Positions 53,483 through 61,360 of a stretch of 64,000 bases of DNA are shown in pieces. A program made the position numbers and the translations under genes. The DNA is from Allomuricauda sp. TY007 (GTDB lineage Bacteria > Bacteroidota > Bacteroidia > Flavobacteriales > Flavobacteriaceae), in the NCBI RefSeq assembly GCF_010468565.1, contig NZ_WUEG01000014.1:62001-126000 (forward strand), read 5' to 3'. Under the pieces are notes generated by a model. The model searched no databases. It was not told the DNA's origin and saw only the letters and a list, made by a program, of their open reading frames with translations. The number at the start of each line of letters is the position of its first letter. Position 1 is the stretch's first letter.

Positions 53483-55399
53483 TTAGGGGTTATATAATCG
53501 TATTGTTACTTTGGTTCCGCTAGGTTGGCTATTGGAATCGAACTTGTCTATGATTTCTATGGTGTTTTTATGTTGATCGGATTTGTCGAGCATTTTTAGT
53601 CTTTTTTTGGTGATTTCCATTCCCCTGGATTTTTTCTTGCCCACCCCAGATTTGAAATACTGTCTCCCAATACCATTGTCCTCGATTTCTATAACGTAGT
53701 ATTCTCCTTCTTGCAAAAAGCGTAGTTCAAGGGTTTTTTCTCCATCTTTTTTACCCACCAATCCATGGATTATCGCATTTTCGACAAATGGCTGAACCAG
53801 CATTAGGGGAATTTCAACACTATCCAGATCAATGGGGTCATCTACTGTAATGGTATAGGAAAATGCATTATCAAACCGTAATGATTCAAGTTCCAAATAG
53901 GAATGTAACAGCTCTATTTCATCGGCAAGGGTTACCGTGGTCTCGTACGAGCTCTCCAACACGTTACGTGCCAATTTACCAAACTTTGTGAGGTAATTTA
54001 AAGCGGCGGTTTTATTGTTGATCAATATTAGGTGTTGGATGGAACTTAGTGAATTAAAGAAGAAGTGAGGGTTCATTTGTGCGCGTTTAACACTGATCTC
54101 TTTTAGGGACACTTCTTTTTGAAGCTCCAATTTGTCATCATATTCCAGTTTAATTTTGTAGGCAAGCCCCAGGGAGAAGATAATGATTTCTAAAATAGAA
54201 CCGCCCATCATGTAATACTTGTTAGGGATAAACCAATAGGCCAGTGCTCCCAACATAAATATAAATGAACCCACAACAATGAATATGGCTAGCTTGTCCT
54301 TGGCTTTGTACAAAAGGAAGAGCATTGAGAAAAGCCCAAAAAGGGTCATAAACAATCTTTGAACGTTTAGAATGTTGCCCTGTATTTGATGTAAACCCAA
54401 AAAATAAGTCAAAAAATGTACTACTGTCACGAAGATTAAAAATACTACAGCTAAGCTGATCATACTGTTAAGTTGGGGATAATATTGTGCTGTTGCCAAG
54501 TAGTATTTTGCAAAGAGCAGATAAAATAAATTAATAAATACTTGAGAAATCATCACAATCCAAAAGCCTGCCTTACTTTCAAAAAGGGTATTTAAAGTAG
54601 GTATGTCAATTCCTGCAAGATAAGTAGCCGAGAAAAGTACGTATAATGAATAGAACAGAAACTCAACCTTTTTGATGTTAAGGTACACAACAAGAAAAAT
54701 CAAGAACAAAATGGAACAGGCCCCTAAATAGAATAGGGAAGGGGTTAACTTATTTATATCTTGTCCAGTATAGTAATCGGTGTAAAACCGGTTCGAGGTA
54801 TTGGAAAGATATTCAAAATGGGCCGGATTTGAAGGTGGGGAGTACATGCGACATTTAATGTACAAATACCTGTTCGAAATTAAATTTTCTTGTTGGAACA
54901 AAACGCCGTTGGGATAAATCAAAGAACCGTTTCCCTCTTTTGGATTAAACTGACCAAAGTTTTTTTGGCCAATGGAGTCTCCACTAAGATAATACAGCGT
55001 TGCTTCGTTAAAAGGGGTTGTCCTTAAACGCCATGATTTTTGGGTGTGAAGCGTATCGAGTTCATTCTTAAAATCAACTTGAAACCAATAGGTAGGGCCA
55101 ACTTCCAACGAAACATTATGAACAGGTTTAAAGGAATGATTGTTTAGAACTTCTGTAAGTTTTAAACCTGAATCATCAGCCATAAAATATGAAACAGGGA
55201 GTTTTTTGGTGGCTCGGTCCAACTCGATTGATTGGGCTGATAAGGCCGTAGATAAAAGAGATAAGAAAAGACAAATGGTTCTTGAAAAAGGCTGTACTGT
55301 TTTAAAGAAGATAGTGGAAGTTGATTGTAGTGAATGACAAACAATAAGACTAATAAGGAAATTGTATTGCTTTTGTTTTGGAACAATATAGTTTGTCAT
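53483..55399 (-). CDS. 7TM (DISM-type) LytS-like sensor histidine kinase
   Basis: The roughly 638-residue protein has an N-terminal extracellular domain of the 7TMR-DISM kind, six to seven membrane helices (about residues 220-420: LFYLGACSILFLIFLVVYLN, FLFYSLYVLFSATYLAGIDI and others), a cytoplasmic helix and a histidine-kinase domain of the LytS type with MNPHFFFNSLSSIQHLI (phospho-His in NPHF) and a HATPase end (IHGLVGKKDGEKTLELRFLQ and IEDNGIGRQYFKSGVGKKKS). The start could be 55408 or 55399; no later ATG precedes the signal-like helix. It pairs with the LytTR regulator 10 bp downstream. The outside ligand is unknown. Confidence 0.9.
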   Translation of the reverse strand: MTNYIVPKQKQYNFLISLIVCHSLQSTSTIFFKTVQPFSRTICLFLSLLSTALSAQSIELDRATKKLPVSYFMADDSGLKLTEVLNNHSFKPVHNVSLEVGPTYWFQVDFKNELDTLHTQKSWRLRTTPFNEATLYYLSGDSIGQKNFGQFNPKEGNGSLIYPNGVLFQQENLISNRYLYIKCRMYSPPSNPAHFEYLSNTSNRFYTDYYTGQDINKLTPSLFYLGACSILFLIFLVVYLNIKKVEFLFYSLYVLFSATYLAGIDIPTLNTLFESKAGFWIVMISQVFINLFYLLFAKYYLATAQYYPQLNSMISLAVVFLIFVTVVHFLTYFLGLHQIQGNILNVQRLFMTLFGLFSMLFLLYKAKDKLAIFIVVGSFIFMLGALAYWFIPNKYYMMGGSILEIIIFSLGLAYKIKLEYDDKLELQKEVSLKEISVKRAQMNPHFFFNSLSSIQHLILINNKTAALNYLTKFGKLARNVLESSYETTVTLADEIELLHSYLELESLRFDNAFSYTITVDDPIDLDSVEIPLMLVQPFVENAIIHGLVGKKDGEKTLELRFLQEGEYYVIEIEDNGIGRQYFKSGVGKKKSRGMEITKKRLKMLDKSDQHKNTIEIIDKFDSNSQPSGTKVTIRLYNP

Positions 55400-55478
55400 T
55401 GGAATCATTCAGAAAGGAGGAAATTTAGAGATCAACCTTCTTAGGTCAATTTTTCAGAACATTTTTTTCTTTCAATTA

Positions 55479-55509
55479 TTGTAGGAATTAATTTATTTTT
55501 ATATGTTTG
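55479..55509 (+). promoter_or_regulatory. consensus promoter pointing into a gene-free region
   Basis: TTG (55479-55481), a 20-base spacer and TATGTTTG (55502-55509) match the Bacteroidota promoter consensus on the plus strand, pointing to a start near 55516. The next plus-strand gene is many kilobases away, so any product is likely non-coding or antisense. Confidence 0.5.
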
Positions 55510-55515
55510 GGTAAA

Positions 55516-56060
55516 GTGCATAATACAGCTTGATTTACCAAGGTTTATTGGTGAAGAAAGTGATAATGTTAAGGTTTGGCTCATAAAATAAGGGTGTTAT
55601 GATTTTATATACTCATAAGTAAAACTTTAGTCTACCTTGGCATTCATTCTTTTAATTACTAATGTTAACGAACCCTTTATCTGTTTGTGGACTTTCTTCA
55701 AGATAATGGTTTCTTCAATCTTTTCGATTTTTAGATAAAAACTTTTTAACCTATTAAGTTAAACAATTTTTTTGGGGGAAGAGTAAATATGGCCTTAAAA
55801 ACAGACAGTTGATCGTTTTAAGTTGAATAGATCGAGACATATCTGCATAGACCTTTAACAAAAATAACTCACCACTTTCTTTTCTTATTGAACTGTTGCG
55901 CAGCATAACCCCATACTTGCTCTCAGCTGAAGAAAATACTTATGGTGAGTTTGTGATTAGTGATTTAGTATTGCTTAATAGTTAATTTTTTGAATTGTGG
56001 GCTGTACTGTCTTTATCGCCAGAACTAAAGACAAGAACATTAAAGTTTCTGTACAGCCCA
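55516..56060 (+). ncRNA. candidate structured non-coding RNA
   Basis: No open frame of useful length lies in this span, but two strong inverted repeats do. AACTCACCA (55866-55874) pairs with TGGTGAGTT (55943-55951), and TGGGCTGTAC (55998-56007) pairs with GTACAGCCCA (56051-56060), with a nested perfect hairpin TGTCTTTA (56008-56015)/TAAAGACA (56026-56033). A consensus promoter points in from 55479-55509. Start, end and strand of a real transcript are inferred. Confidence 0.35.
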
Positions 56061-56185
56061 ACATTCTTTGTTTGTTATGGGTTAAATCTACTTCGGTTTC
56101 ATTAAAAAAAGTGGTGCAATTTGATGAATGCATGTTTTGAGTTTATGGATGGCCGTTATGGATTTATCTGTATATTTAGAAGTGG

Positions 56186-56233
56186 AAAAAAAGTGTAAAA
56201 TGGGATTTCTATTTTGAGGAAGATCCCATTTTA
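56186..56233 (-). terminator. terminator for the 56282-56953 gene
   Basis: ATCCCATTTTA (56223-56233) pairs perfectly with TAAAATGGGAT (56196-56206) over 11 bp. On the minus strand the stem is followed by CAC and a T run (A run at 56186-56192 on the plus strand). Confidence 0.75.
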
Positions 56234-56281
56234 CGTTTACATGAGAACACTAAAAAATCATTGCATGCTTTGTAATGGTTT

Positions 56282-56953
56282 TTATGTAGTTGCAAATAAC
56301 CTTTCCTTATTAATCTGTTCCATGGGTCTGGTTACGGTACGTACTTTTTTTCGTTGGGGCATTTTTGCAACATAGTGTCCTTTAAAATCTATGGAAGCTA
56401 TATTACTTAAGTGTCCCAGCACATCTTCAAAATCATGTATGTTTATTCCGGCCTTTTCCAAACTTTTGTGAATGGTATAATTGTTTGGTGAGGCTCCCCA
56501 ATTACCATAGATCCTTTCATCACTGAATTTTATGATCAAGATTTTAAGGTTTTTCAAATGATAAGTGGGGATATGAAAATGGGATACCCCATCTTTTAGT
56601 GATTTAAAGGTGACATATACTTTGCCAACATTCTTGTAAACACTCGCTTTATAGCCCATGGCTGCATTGTTCAAGGGTAGTTTAAAGCAGGTGTCCTCCG
56701 ATTCCAGATAAAAAAGGATTGGGTTTTTGTGGAGTACTTCTTCAGTAATGTGGGGAGCCTCTATGCTTAAGGACCAACTGGGCAATTGTTCCCTAATGTC
56801 AAACGATAACAACTCTACGGTATTCGGAGCCATAGGTTTATAATCGTCCTGCAGAATCTTTGTTAAAGAAACGGATTTGTTTAAAAGATAAAGTGGGTAT
56901 CCAATAATTACGGCTGCACAAATCAATGTCCAAATAATGGTCAATAAATGCAT
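56282..56953 (-). CDS. hypothetical membrane-anchored protein
   Basis: I do not recognise a family. The 223-residue protein has one N-terminal membrane helix (HLLTIIWTLICAAVIIGYPL, residues 2-21) and a mainly soluble, beta-rich body (VELLSFDIREQLPSWSLSIE, FYLESEDTCFKLPLNNAAMG and VYVTFKSLKDGVSHFHIPTY), so it is probably anchored in the membrane with the body outside. The C-terminal end is basic (QRKKVRTVTRP). No catalytic motif is evident. It has a terminator right after its stop and lies in a gene-poor stretch with another unknown gene upstream on the same strand. Its codon use and composition look like the neighbours. Confidence 0.65.
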   Translation of the reverse strand: MHLLTIIWTLICAAVIIGYPLYLLNKSVSLTKILQDDYKPMAPNTVELLSFDIREQLPSWSLSIEAPHITEEVLHKNPILFYLESEDTCFKLPLNNAAMGYKASVYKNVGKVYVTFKSLKDGVSHFHIPTYHLKNLKILIIKFSDERIYGNWGASPNNYTIHKSLEKAGINIHDFEDVLGHLSNIASIDFKGHYVAKMPQRKKVRTVTRPMEQINKERLFATT

Positions 56954-57162
56954 AATTCATTTTTTTGATTAAGAATTTGGGAACTTTAATCTTGTACCAA
57001 GAAACGAATAAAAATGGAAGGTTTACCCCTATAATATACGGATGGTGCTTCTCAATTGACGAATGCAAAACCATCGATTAAATGTCTGTTTTAATAGATG
57101 TAATGCACAGGTGCTATCAAAGAATATTTACTCTTAGATTTTAAGTTGGACCATTTTTCCTT

Positions 57163-57537
57163 TTAAGAATTTCCCTTGTCGACGTCCATCTGCCCAACTA
57201 CCCCCATAACATCGTAGTTGGCAATTTTTCTGGTACTGTAATTTCTCTTTATGTGGTTTACATACGTGTGAATTTCTAAGGTATAATAGTTTTCAAGCTC
57301 AAAAATGGGGTCTCTGTTAACTTCAAAACTTTCATCAATTTTCATTTTTCCATAAGCTCTGGCGTGGTATACTGTTTTGTGGCTGTTGTTTTCGGAGTCC
57401 ATCCACTCTATGGTAACCTCAATAAAATCATCCATTCGTTCCCTAAGTTTATAGGTTGCATGTTTAGGGATTTTTCCAAATTCATATTCAGATTTTACGA
57501 GGTCTAAAATCCACTTTTCTAGAAAATTTCCTTTCAT
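57163..57537 (-). CDS. hypothetical protein
   Basis: A 124-residue protein with no recognised domain. It starts MKGNFLEKWILDLVKSEYEF and has alternating charged strands (YKLRERMDDFIEVTIEWMDS and NNSHKTVYHARAYGKMKI, then ELENYYTLEIHTYVNHIKRN), without a signal peptide or membrane helix, so it is probably cytoplasmic. It lies 209 bp from the unknown membrane protein on the same strand. Function unknown; the case for a real gene rests on its composition and length. Confidence 0.55.
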   Translation of the reverse strand: MKGNFLEKWILDLVKSEYEFGKIPKHATYKLRERMDDFIEVTIEWMDSENNSHKTVYHARAYGKMKIDESFEVNRDPIFELENYYTLEIHTYVNHIKRNYSTRKIANYDVMGVVGQMDVDKGNS

Positions 57538-57771
57538 TGTAAATTAAGTTTTAGGTGTTCTGATTTGGGCCCATAACTGGGCTTTTGGTTCAAATTTTAA
57601 TATTGAGGTTGATGGTTGTGCTCCCTATTTTGAGGTATAGGAACCTTGTTTCACCAAGGCACCGTTTTTATAGTATGGTATTGTACTATCTGATTTTATG
57701 GGAGCATAAAAAAACAGAAGGTTACTGGCAGTTGGGCAATCTTTTTGAAGGACTGCTCTTTATTAAAAGAT

Positions 57772-58785
57772 TTATTCGTCCATATATAATAATTCATTAA
57801 ACCAGTTGAGTGCCTTTGCTCGGGCTATTGAACTTTGATCGTTATCATCAAAATCAAATCCGTGGCCGACCCCTTTGTAAAGGTTGAGCTCTACAGGTAA
57901 TCCTCTTTGTTTTAGGATATCGACCATGCAAAGTGTGTTCTCCGACAGATAACCCTCCGTAGGAACTTGGTACAGCATTGGCGCATAGGGTTGAAAGATA
58001 TTTCCATCCAAGGCATTGTCACCACATGGGCTGGCTCCCCAATAATTATACCCGCCGGAACCTCCATAATAGAACACACCGCCAGCAAAACCAATGCTAG
58101 GCTTAGGTTCAGGAGGCATTACGCCCGAAGAGGTATCGTATTTTTTTCCCTCAAAACTTTGGGTCCATTCCCATCCTTTTGGCGTGGTGTCGGTATTATA
58201 CAAGGTTGCCGCTACGGCACTGGCACCATCGGAAAACCCCAACAGACCTATGTCTTTGGGTCTTACGACGGGGCTACCATCGGTGAACGTTAAATTCTTG
58301 AGCATGGCCAATGCTGCGTTTGCATCCCTGGGCCTTATAAATTGTGAACTTATTTTAAAGTTGTCGGGAGCGGTGGTCCATTTGCCCGTTCTTGTGGATA
58401 CGCCCCTGCCCGAGTAGCTGTCCACAAATGCGCCAACTATACAGTTTTCATCGAATAGTTTACGCCATTCGTTGAATTGGCCGGACATGATTCCTTTGCT
58501 GGAATCGTGGTTTGTCCACATACCATCCGAACCATGCATCACAACCACGGCAGGGTAGTTTTTTTTATTACAATTTTTAGGGATGGATAAATAAACGGGA
58601 ACAATGCCATTATTCACTTTTAACTGAACAATGGTGTCCGAAGTTGTGGATGAAATTACAGTTTTGCCATTCACAGGGCCAGATGGGAAACCATTGTCAT
58701 CATCACTGCAGGATGATGCGGCGCCCAAAAGGGCCAAGAGAGCAAGTAGATTGAGTTTTTGGAACGATTTAAGAAAATTTTTCAT
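57772..58785 (-). CDS. lipoprotein alpha/beta hydrolase, dienelactone-hydrolase-like
   Basis: The 337-residue protein begins MKNFLKSFQKLNLLALLALL and GAASSCSDDDNG, a lipoprotein signal with cysteine in ASSC. An alpha/beta hydrolase domain follows: VVMHGSDGMW (oxyanion strand), DIGLLGFSDGASAVAATLYN (nucleophile elbow GFSDG), and VGHGFDFDDNDQSS near the end with the catalytic histidine. The nucleophile is serine, whereas classical dienelactone hydrolases use cysteine. Substrate unknown; surface-exposed esterase is likely. The frame is open two codons further (58791); MKNF at 58785 starts the signal. It is 18 bp downstream of the second PorP/SprF gene on the same strand. Confidence 0.83.
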   Translation of the reverse strand: MKNFLKSFQKLNLLALLALLGAASSCSDDDNGFPSGPVNGKTVISSTTSDTIVQLKVNNGIVPVYLSIPKNCNKKNYPAVVVMHGSDGMWTNHDSSKGIMSGQFNEWRKLFDENCIVGAFVDSYSGRGVSTRTGKWTTAPDNFKISSQFIRPRDANAALAMLKNLTFTDGSPVVRPKDIGLLGFSDGASAVAATLYNTDTTPKGWEWTQSFEGKKYDTSSGVMPPEPKPSIGFAGGVFYYGGSGGYNYWGASPCGDNALDGNIFQPYAPMLYQVPTEGYLSENTLCMVDILKQRGLPVELNLYKGVGHGFDFDDNDQSSIARAKALNWFNELLYMDE

Positions 58786-58803
58786 AGTCATATTTGTTTT
58801 AAA

Positions 58804-59754
58804 TTAATAGGTGCAAGTGCAATTGGAAATTCCTTGGAAGAGGTCAATGCCCAAGGTTATTACATGGGTCCCGGATGAGTATCCCAATATTTCGGTCATA
58901 ACAGCTTGATAGGAATACCCAAAGTAAAAATCCCCCTTTTTAAGCCCAATAATCGGAGCTATATAAAGTGGAGACCCCAATTGATCGTTTAAAAATCGGT
59001 AGGTTATTCCAGCATAGTAATAGTCTAAAAAATCAAACCATTTGAATTTTGTATTGATGTCCGTAATCGATCTACCATCATTTTCAAAATATTGGAAAAA
59101 GACAGAAGGCTCAATTTCAAAATCGGTCCTTCTATTTTTTCTAAACTTATATCCGGAATACAAGTTATAGTTCCGCAACTTATTGGGTTCAAAAATTGGA
59201 TTGAACTTTTCAAAATCTTTATCTAGAATATTGGAAACATTCAGGCTAAGGTAGAATCCACCACGCCTGTACAAGGTCCCCACATCAAAATTTGGATTGC
59301 TTGAAGACCGATCGTTTATAATCGCTGGGTCTTTTTTTGAATTTGGGTCAAAGTTTTCAATATCAAACCTAATTTGATTGAGATTAAAGGAGAGGGCAAA
59401 GGAGAAATAATGGTCCTCATATTTATCAATGGTCAAGTGGTGCGCAAAGGAAACCTTACCACCACGCTGTTTGGTTTCCCCGTTGGAATCGTTATAGAGC
59501 ACCATCCCGATTCCAGATCTGTTCCCCAGTCTCACATCGGCGGACAACGATTGGGTGTCAGGAGCATCCTTGACACCCACCCATTGTGTAAGACCGTTCA
59601 TTCTCACCTTCACAAAGTTGCCGATACCGGCATAGGTAGGCGACATCAAAAAAGGATTGTCGGATAAGTATTGCGACAATTGGGGCACGGTAAGTTCCTG
59701 CCCCTTGACGAGGAATACATTCATTAATATTAAAAAAACTACAATTTTTTTCAT
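58804..59754 (-). CDS. second PorP/SprF-family protein
   Basis: The roughly 316-residue protein has a signal peptide (MKKIVVFLILMNVFLVKGQE) and the family strands QLSQYLSDNPFLMSPTYAGI, MNGLTQWVGVKDAPDTQSLS and GIGMVLYNDSNGETKQRGGK, ending in a barrel strand with GYSYQAVMTEILGYSSGTHV. Such proteins bind type B T9SS substrates at the outer membrane. It follows, by 11 bp, the C-terminal part of a large type B protein, so the pair is a second secretion unit in the window. The frame is open to 59763; MKKI at 59754 begins the signal. Confidence 0.93.
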   Translation of the reverse strand: MKKIVVFLILMNVFLVKGQELTVPQLSQYLSDNPFLMSPTYAGIGNFVKVRMNGLTQWVGVKDAPDTQSLSADVRLGNRSGIGMVLYNDSNGETKQRGGKVSFAHHLTIDKYEDHYFSFALSFNLNQIRFDIENFDPNSKKDPAIINDRSSSNPNFDVGTLYRRGGFYLSLNVSNILDKDFEKFNPIFEPNKLRNYNLYSGYKFRKNRRTDFEIEPSVFFQYFENDGRSITDINTKFKWFDFLDYYYAGITYRFLNDQLGSPLYIAPIIGLKKGDFYFGYSYQAVMTEILGYSSGTHVITLGIDLFQGISNCTCTY

Positions 59755-59765
59755 TGATTTCAATT

Positions 59766-61088
59766 TTATCTGTACAGCGTAAAGTGTCCAACAAACTCAC
59801 GCCCCGATCCATCATTTAACTTCACGATATACCAATAATCGCCAGAAGGCATAGGTTTGGAATCGTATTCACCATCCCATTCATCGGATTGTCCCATGAT
59901 TTTGATTTTTCTTCCGTACCTGTCAAAAATGTAGGTTTCAATATCTGGGAACAATTCAGTGTTTTTGGGACTCCAATAATCGTTTTGTCCATCATTGTTC
60001 GGAGTAAAAAAGTCTGGAATTGATATATCCACTAAATTCATCGTGGTACTTTGCACAACCTCACATCCATTACTATCCACCACTCGAATCGGGAGAGTCC
60101 CACTTCGATCAATGGTATAGGTATTAGAATCGGTTCCTTCATTATCGTCAAAATAATAAGTGTAAGGCGCTGCTCCACCAGTAACATTTGCGGTTATTTG
60201 ATTCACATATTCACTTACCAGCGTTAACTCTAATTGCTCAAAGCTTACAACTTCAAAAGGAATCTCTGTCAAACAACCATTATGGTGCATGATGGAAAGC
60301 GTATGATTTCCTGGAGTGATATTTCCAAAGTCAGGACTTAGGACAAAATCATTTGGATCTGTGGAATCCAAGGCATAGAGTACATCATTGCTGATGGATT
60401 GGTCAAATAATGTAACTGTAATAGTATTTGATGGAAGATTTGAATCACACAAATACATCACTTCAACCGAAGCACCAAGGTTTGGCCCTCCAGATTGGAT
60501 TCCGAAGCTGGTAGTGGTTTGGCAACCCGTGTCATCAATTACGGTCATTTCATAATTGCCAGGAGCCAAATCGTCAATATCAAACGAATTTGTATTGAAA
60601 ACTATAGGTTCCCTATTGTTCAACTGAACTGTAACAGGCAAAACTGCATCCTCAATAGCTACGGAGACAGAACCATTATTATTTTCCCAACAGCTTTCAT
60701 GCTGAACATTTGTGGTTACATTGAATCCAGTTATTGCCACTTCAAAACTTGTCTCAGCATCCGGGCAGATAGCACCACCAGAACTAAATACATATATCGT
60801 TTGTGATGAGGTAATAACATCTCCAGCAAGCATTGGGATTCCTGTACCACCACTTTCAGTGAAATAGTTTCCATTAACTAGTTCCGGTAAAATGTAGGAG
60901 TTGCATACTTCTACATTGACAGGATTGTCAACTAGTGGTGGTTCTACGACTGTCACGGTGAAGTCGTAGTCGTTGTAGCAGTCGGTGTCCGTCGGGGTGA
61001 AGGTGTATGTATGTGTGTCGTCCCCGTTGTCGGCCACGGCCCAGCTACCGGCCACGGAGTTGTCGTCGTCGGTGGGCAGTGATGCCAA
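59766..61088 (-). CDS. C-terminal part of a large surface protein with type B T9SS sorting domain (frame broken)
   Basis: This frame reads the last 440 residues of a large protein: a repeat end (ADNGDDTHTYTFTPTDTDCY), HYR/Ig-like modules, and the type B sorting domain SIPDFFTPNNDGQNDYWSPK, FDRYGRKIKIMGQSDEWDGE and GDYWYIVKLNDGSG. It begins at a TTG inside the GC-rich repeat and has no real start of its own, so it is best read as the 3' part of the gene at 61176-63797. The reading frame is the same as that part, but the repeat between them carries frame-breaking duplications. PorP/SprF follows by 11 bp. Confidence 0.8.
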   Translation of the reverse strand: MASLPTDDDNSVAGSWAVADNGDDTHTYTFTPTDTDCYNDYDFTVTVVEPPLVDNPVNVEVCNSYILPELVNGNYFTESGGTGIPMLAGDVITSSQTIYVFSSGGAICPDAETSFEVAITGFNVTTNVQHESCWENNNGSVSVAIEDAVLPVTVQLNNREPIVFNTNSFDIDDLAPGNYEMTVIDDTGCQTTTSFGIQSGGPNLGASVEVMYLCDSNLPSNTITVTLFDQSISNDVLYALDSTDPNDFVLSPDFGNITPGNHTLSIMHHNGCLTEIPFEVVSFEQLELTLVSEYVNQITANVTGGAAPYTYYFDDNEGTDSNTYTIDRSGTLPIRVVDSNGCEVVQSTTMNLVDISIPDFFTPNNDGQNDYWSPKNTELFPDIETYIFDRYGRKIKIMGQSDEWDGEYDSKPMPSGDYWYIVKLNDGSGREFVGHFTLYR

Positions 61089-61360
61089 TGAGGGCCCACG
61101 CAGACGTCGTCGGTGGGCAGTGAAGCGAAGACGGTGTTGGCGAAGCGAAGACGGTGTTGGCCGCCCCCGTGACTGTCACGGTGAAGTCGTAGTCGTTGTA
61201 GCAGTCGGTGTCCGTCGGGGTGAAGGTGTATGTATGTGTGTCGTCCCCGTTGTCGGCCACGGCCCAGCTACCGGCCACGGAGTTGTCGTCGTCGGTGGGC
61301 AGTGATGCCAATGAGGGCCGCAGACGTCGTCGGTGGGCAGTGAAGCGAAGACGGTGTTGG
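60948..61360. repeat. GC-rich tandem repeat that breaks the surface-protein frame
   Basis: Two copies (60948-61140 and 61171-61360) of a 190-193-bp GC-rich unit lie 223 bp apart. Each holds the 18-mer TCACTGCCCACCGACGAC (minus strand) twice, 41 bp apart in the first and 38 bp in the second, and a 20-bp duplication sits between the copies. None of these lengths is a multiple of three. Confidence 0.85.

Larger units (their letters stand above)
55409..56281. other. 873-bp gene-poor region
   Basis: Between the sensor kinase and a minus-strand hypothetical gene there is no convincing protein gene. It holds a consensus plus-strand promoter, nested hairpins and, at 56186-56233, a minus-strand terminator. 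Confidence 0.6.

Noticed and set aside
57585..57800. 71-residue plus-strand frame
   Set aside because: It overlaps the 3' end of the hydrolase gene and has an unusual composition; no support.
61045..61311. 88-residue frame within the GC-rich repeat
   Set aside because: It is just the middle reading phase of the broken surface protein, not a gene.
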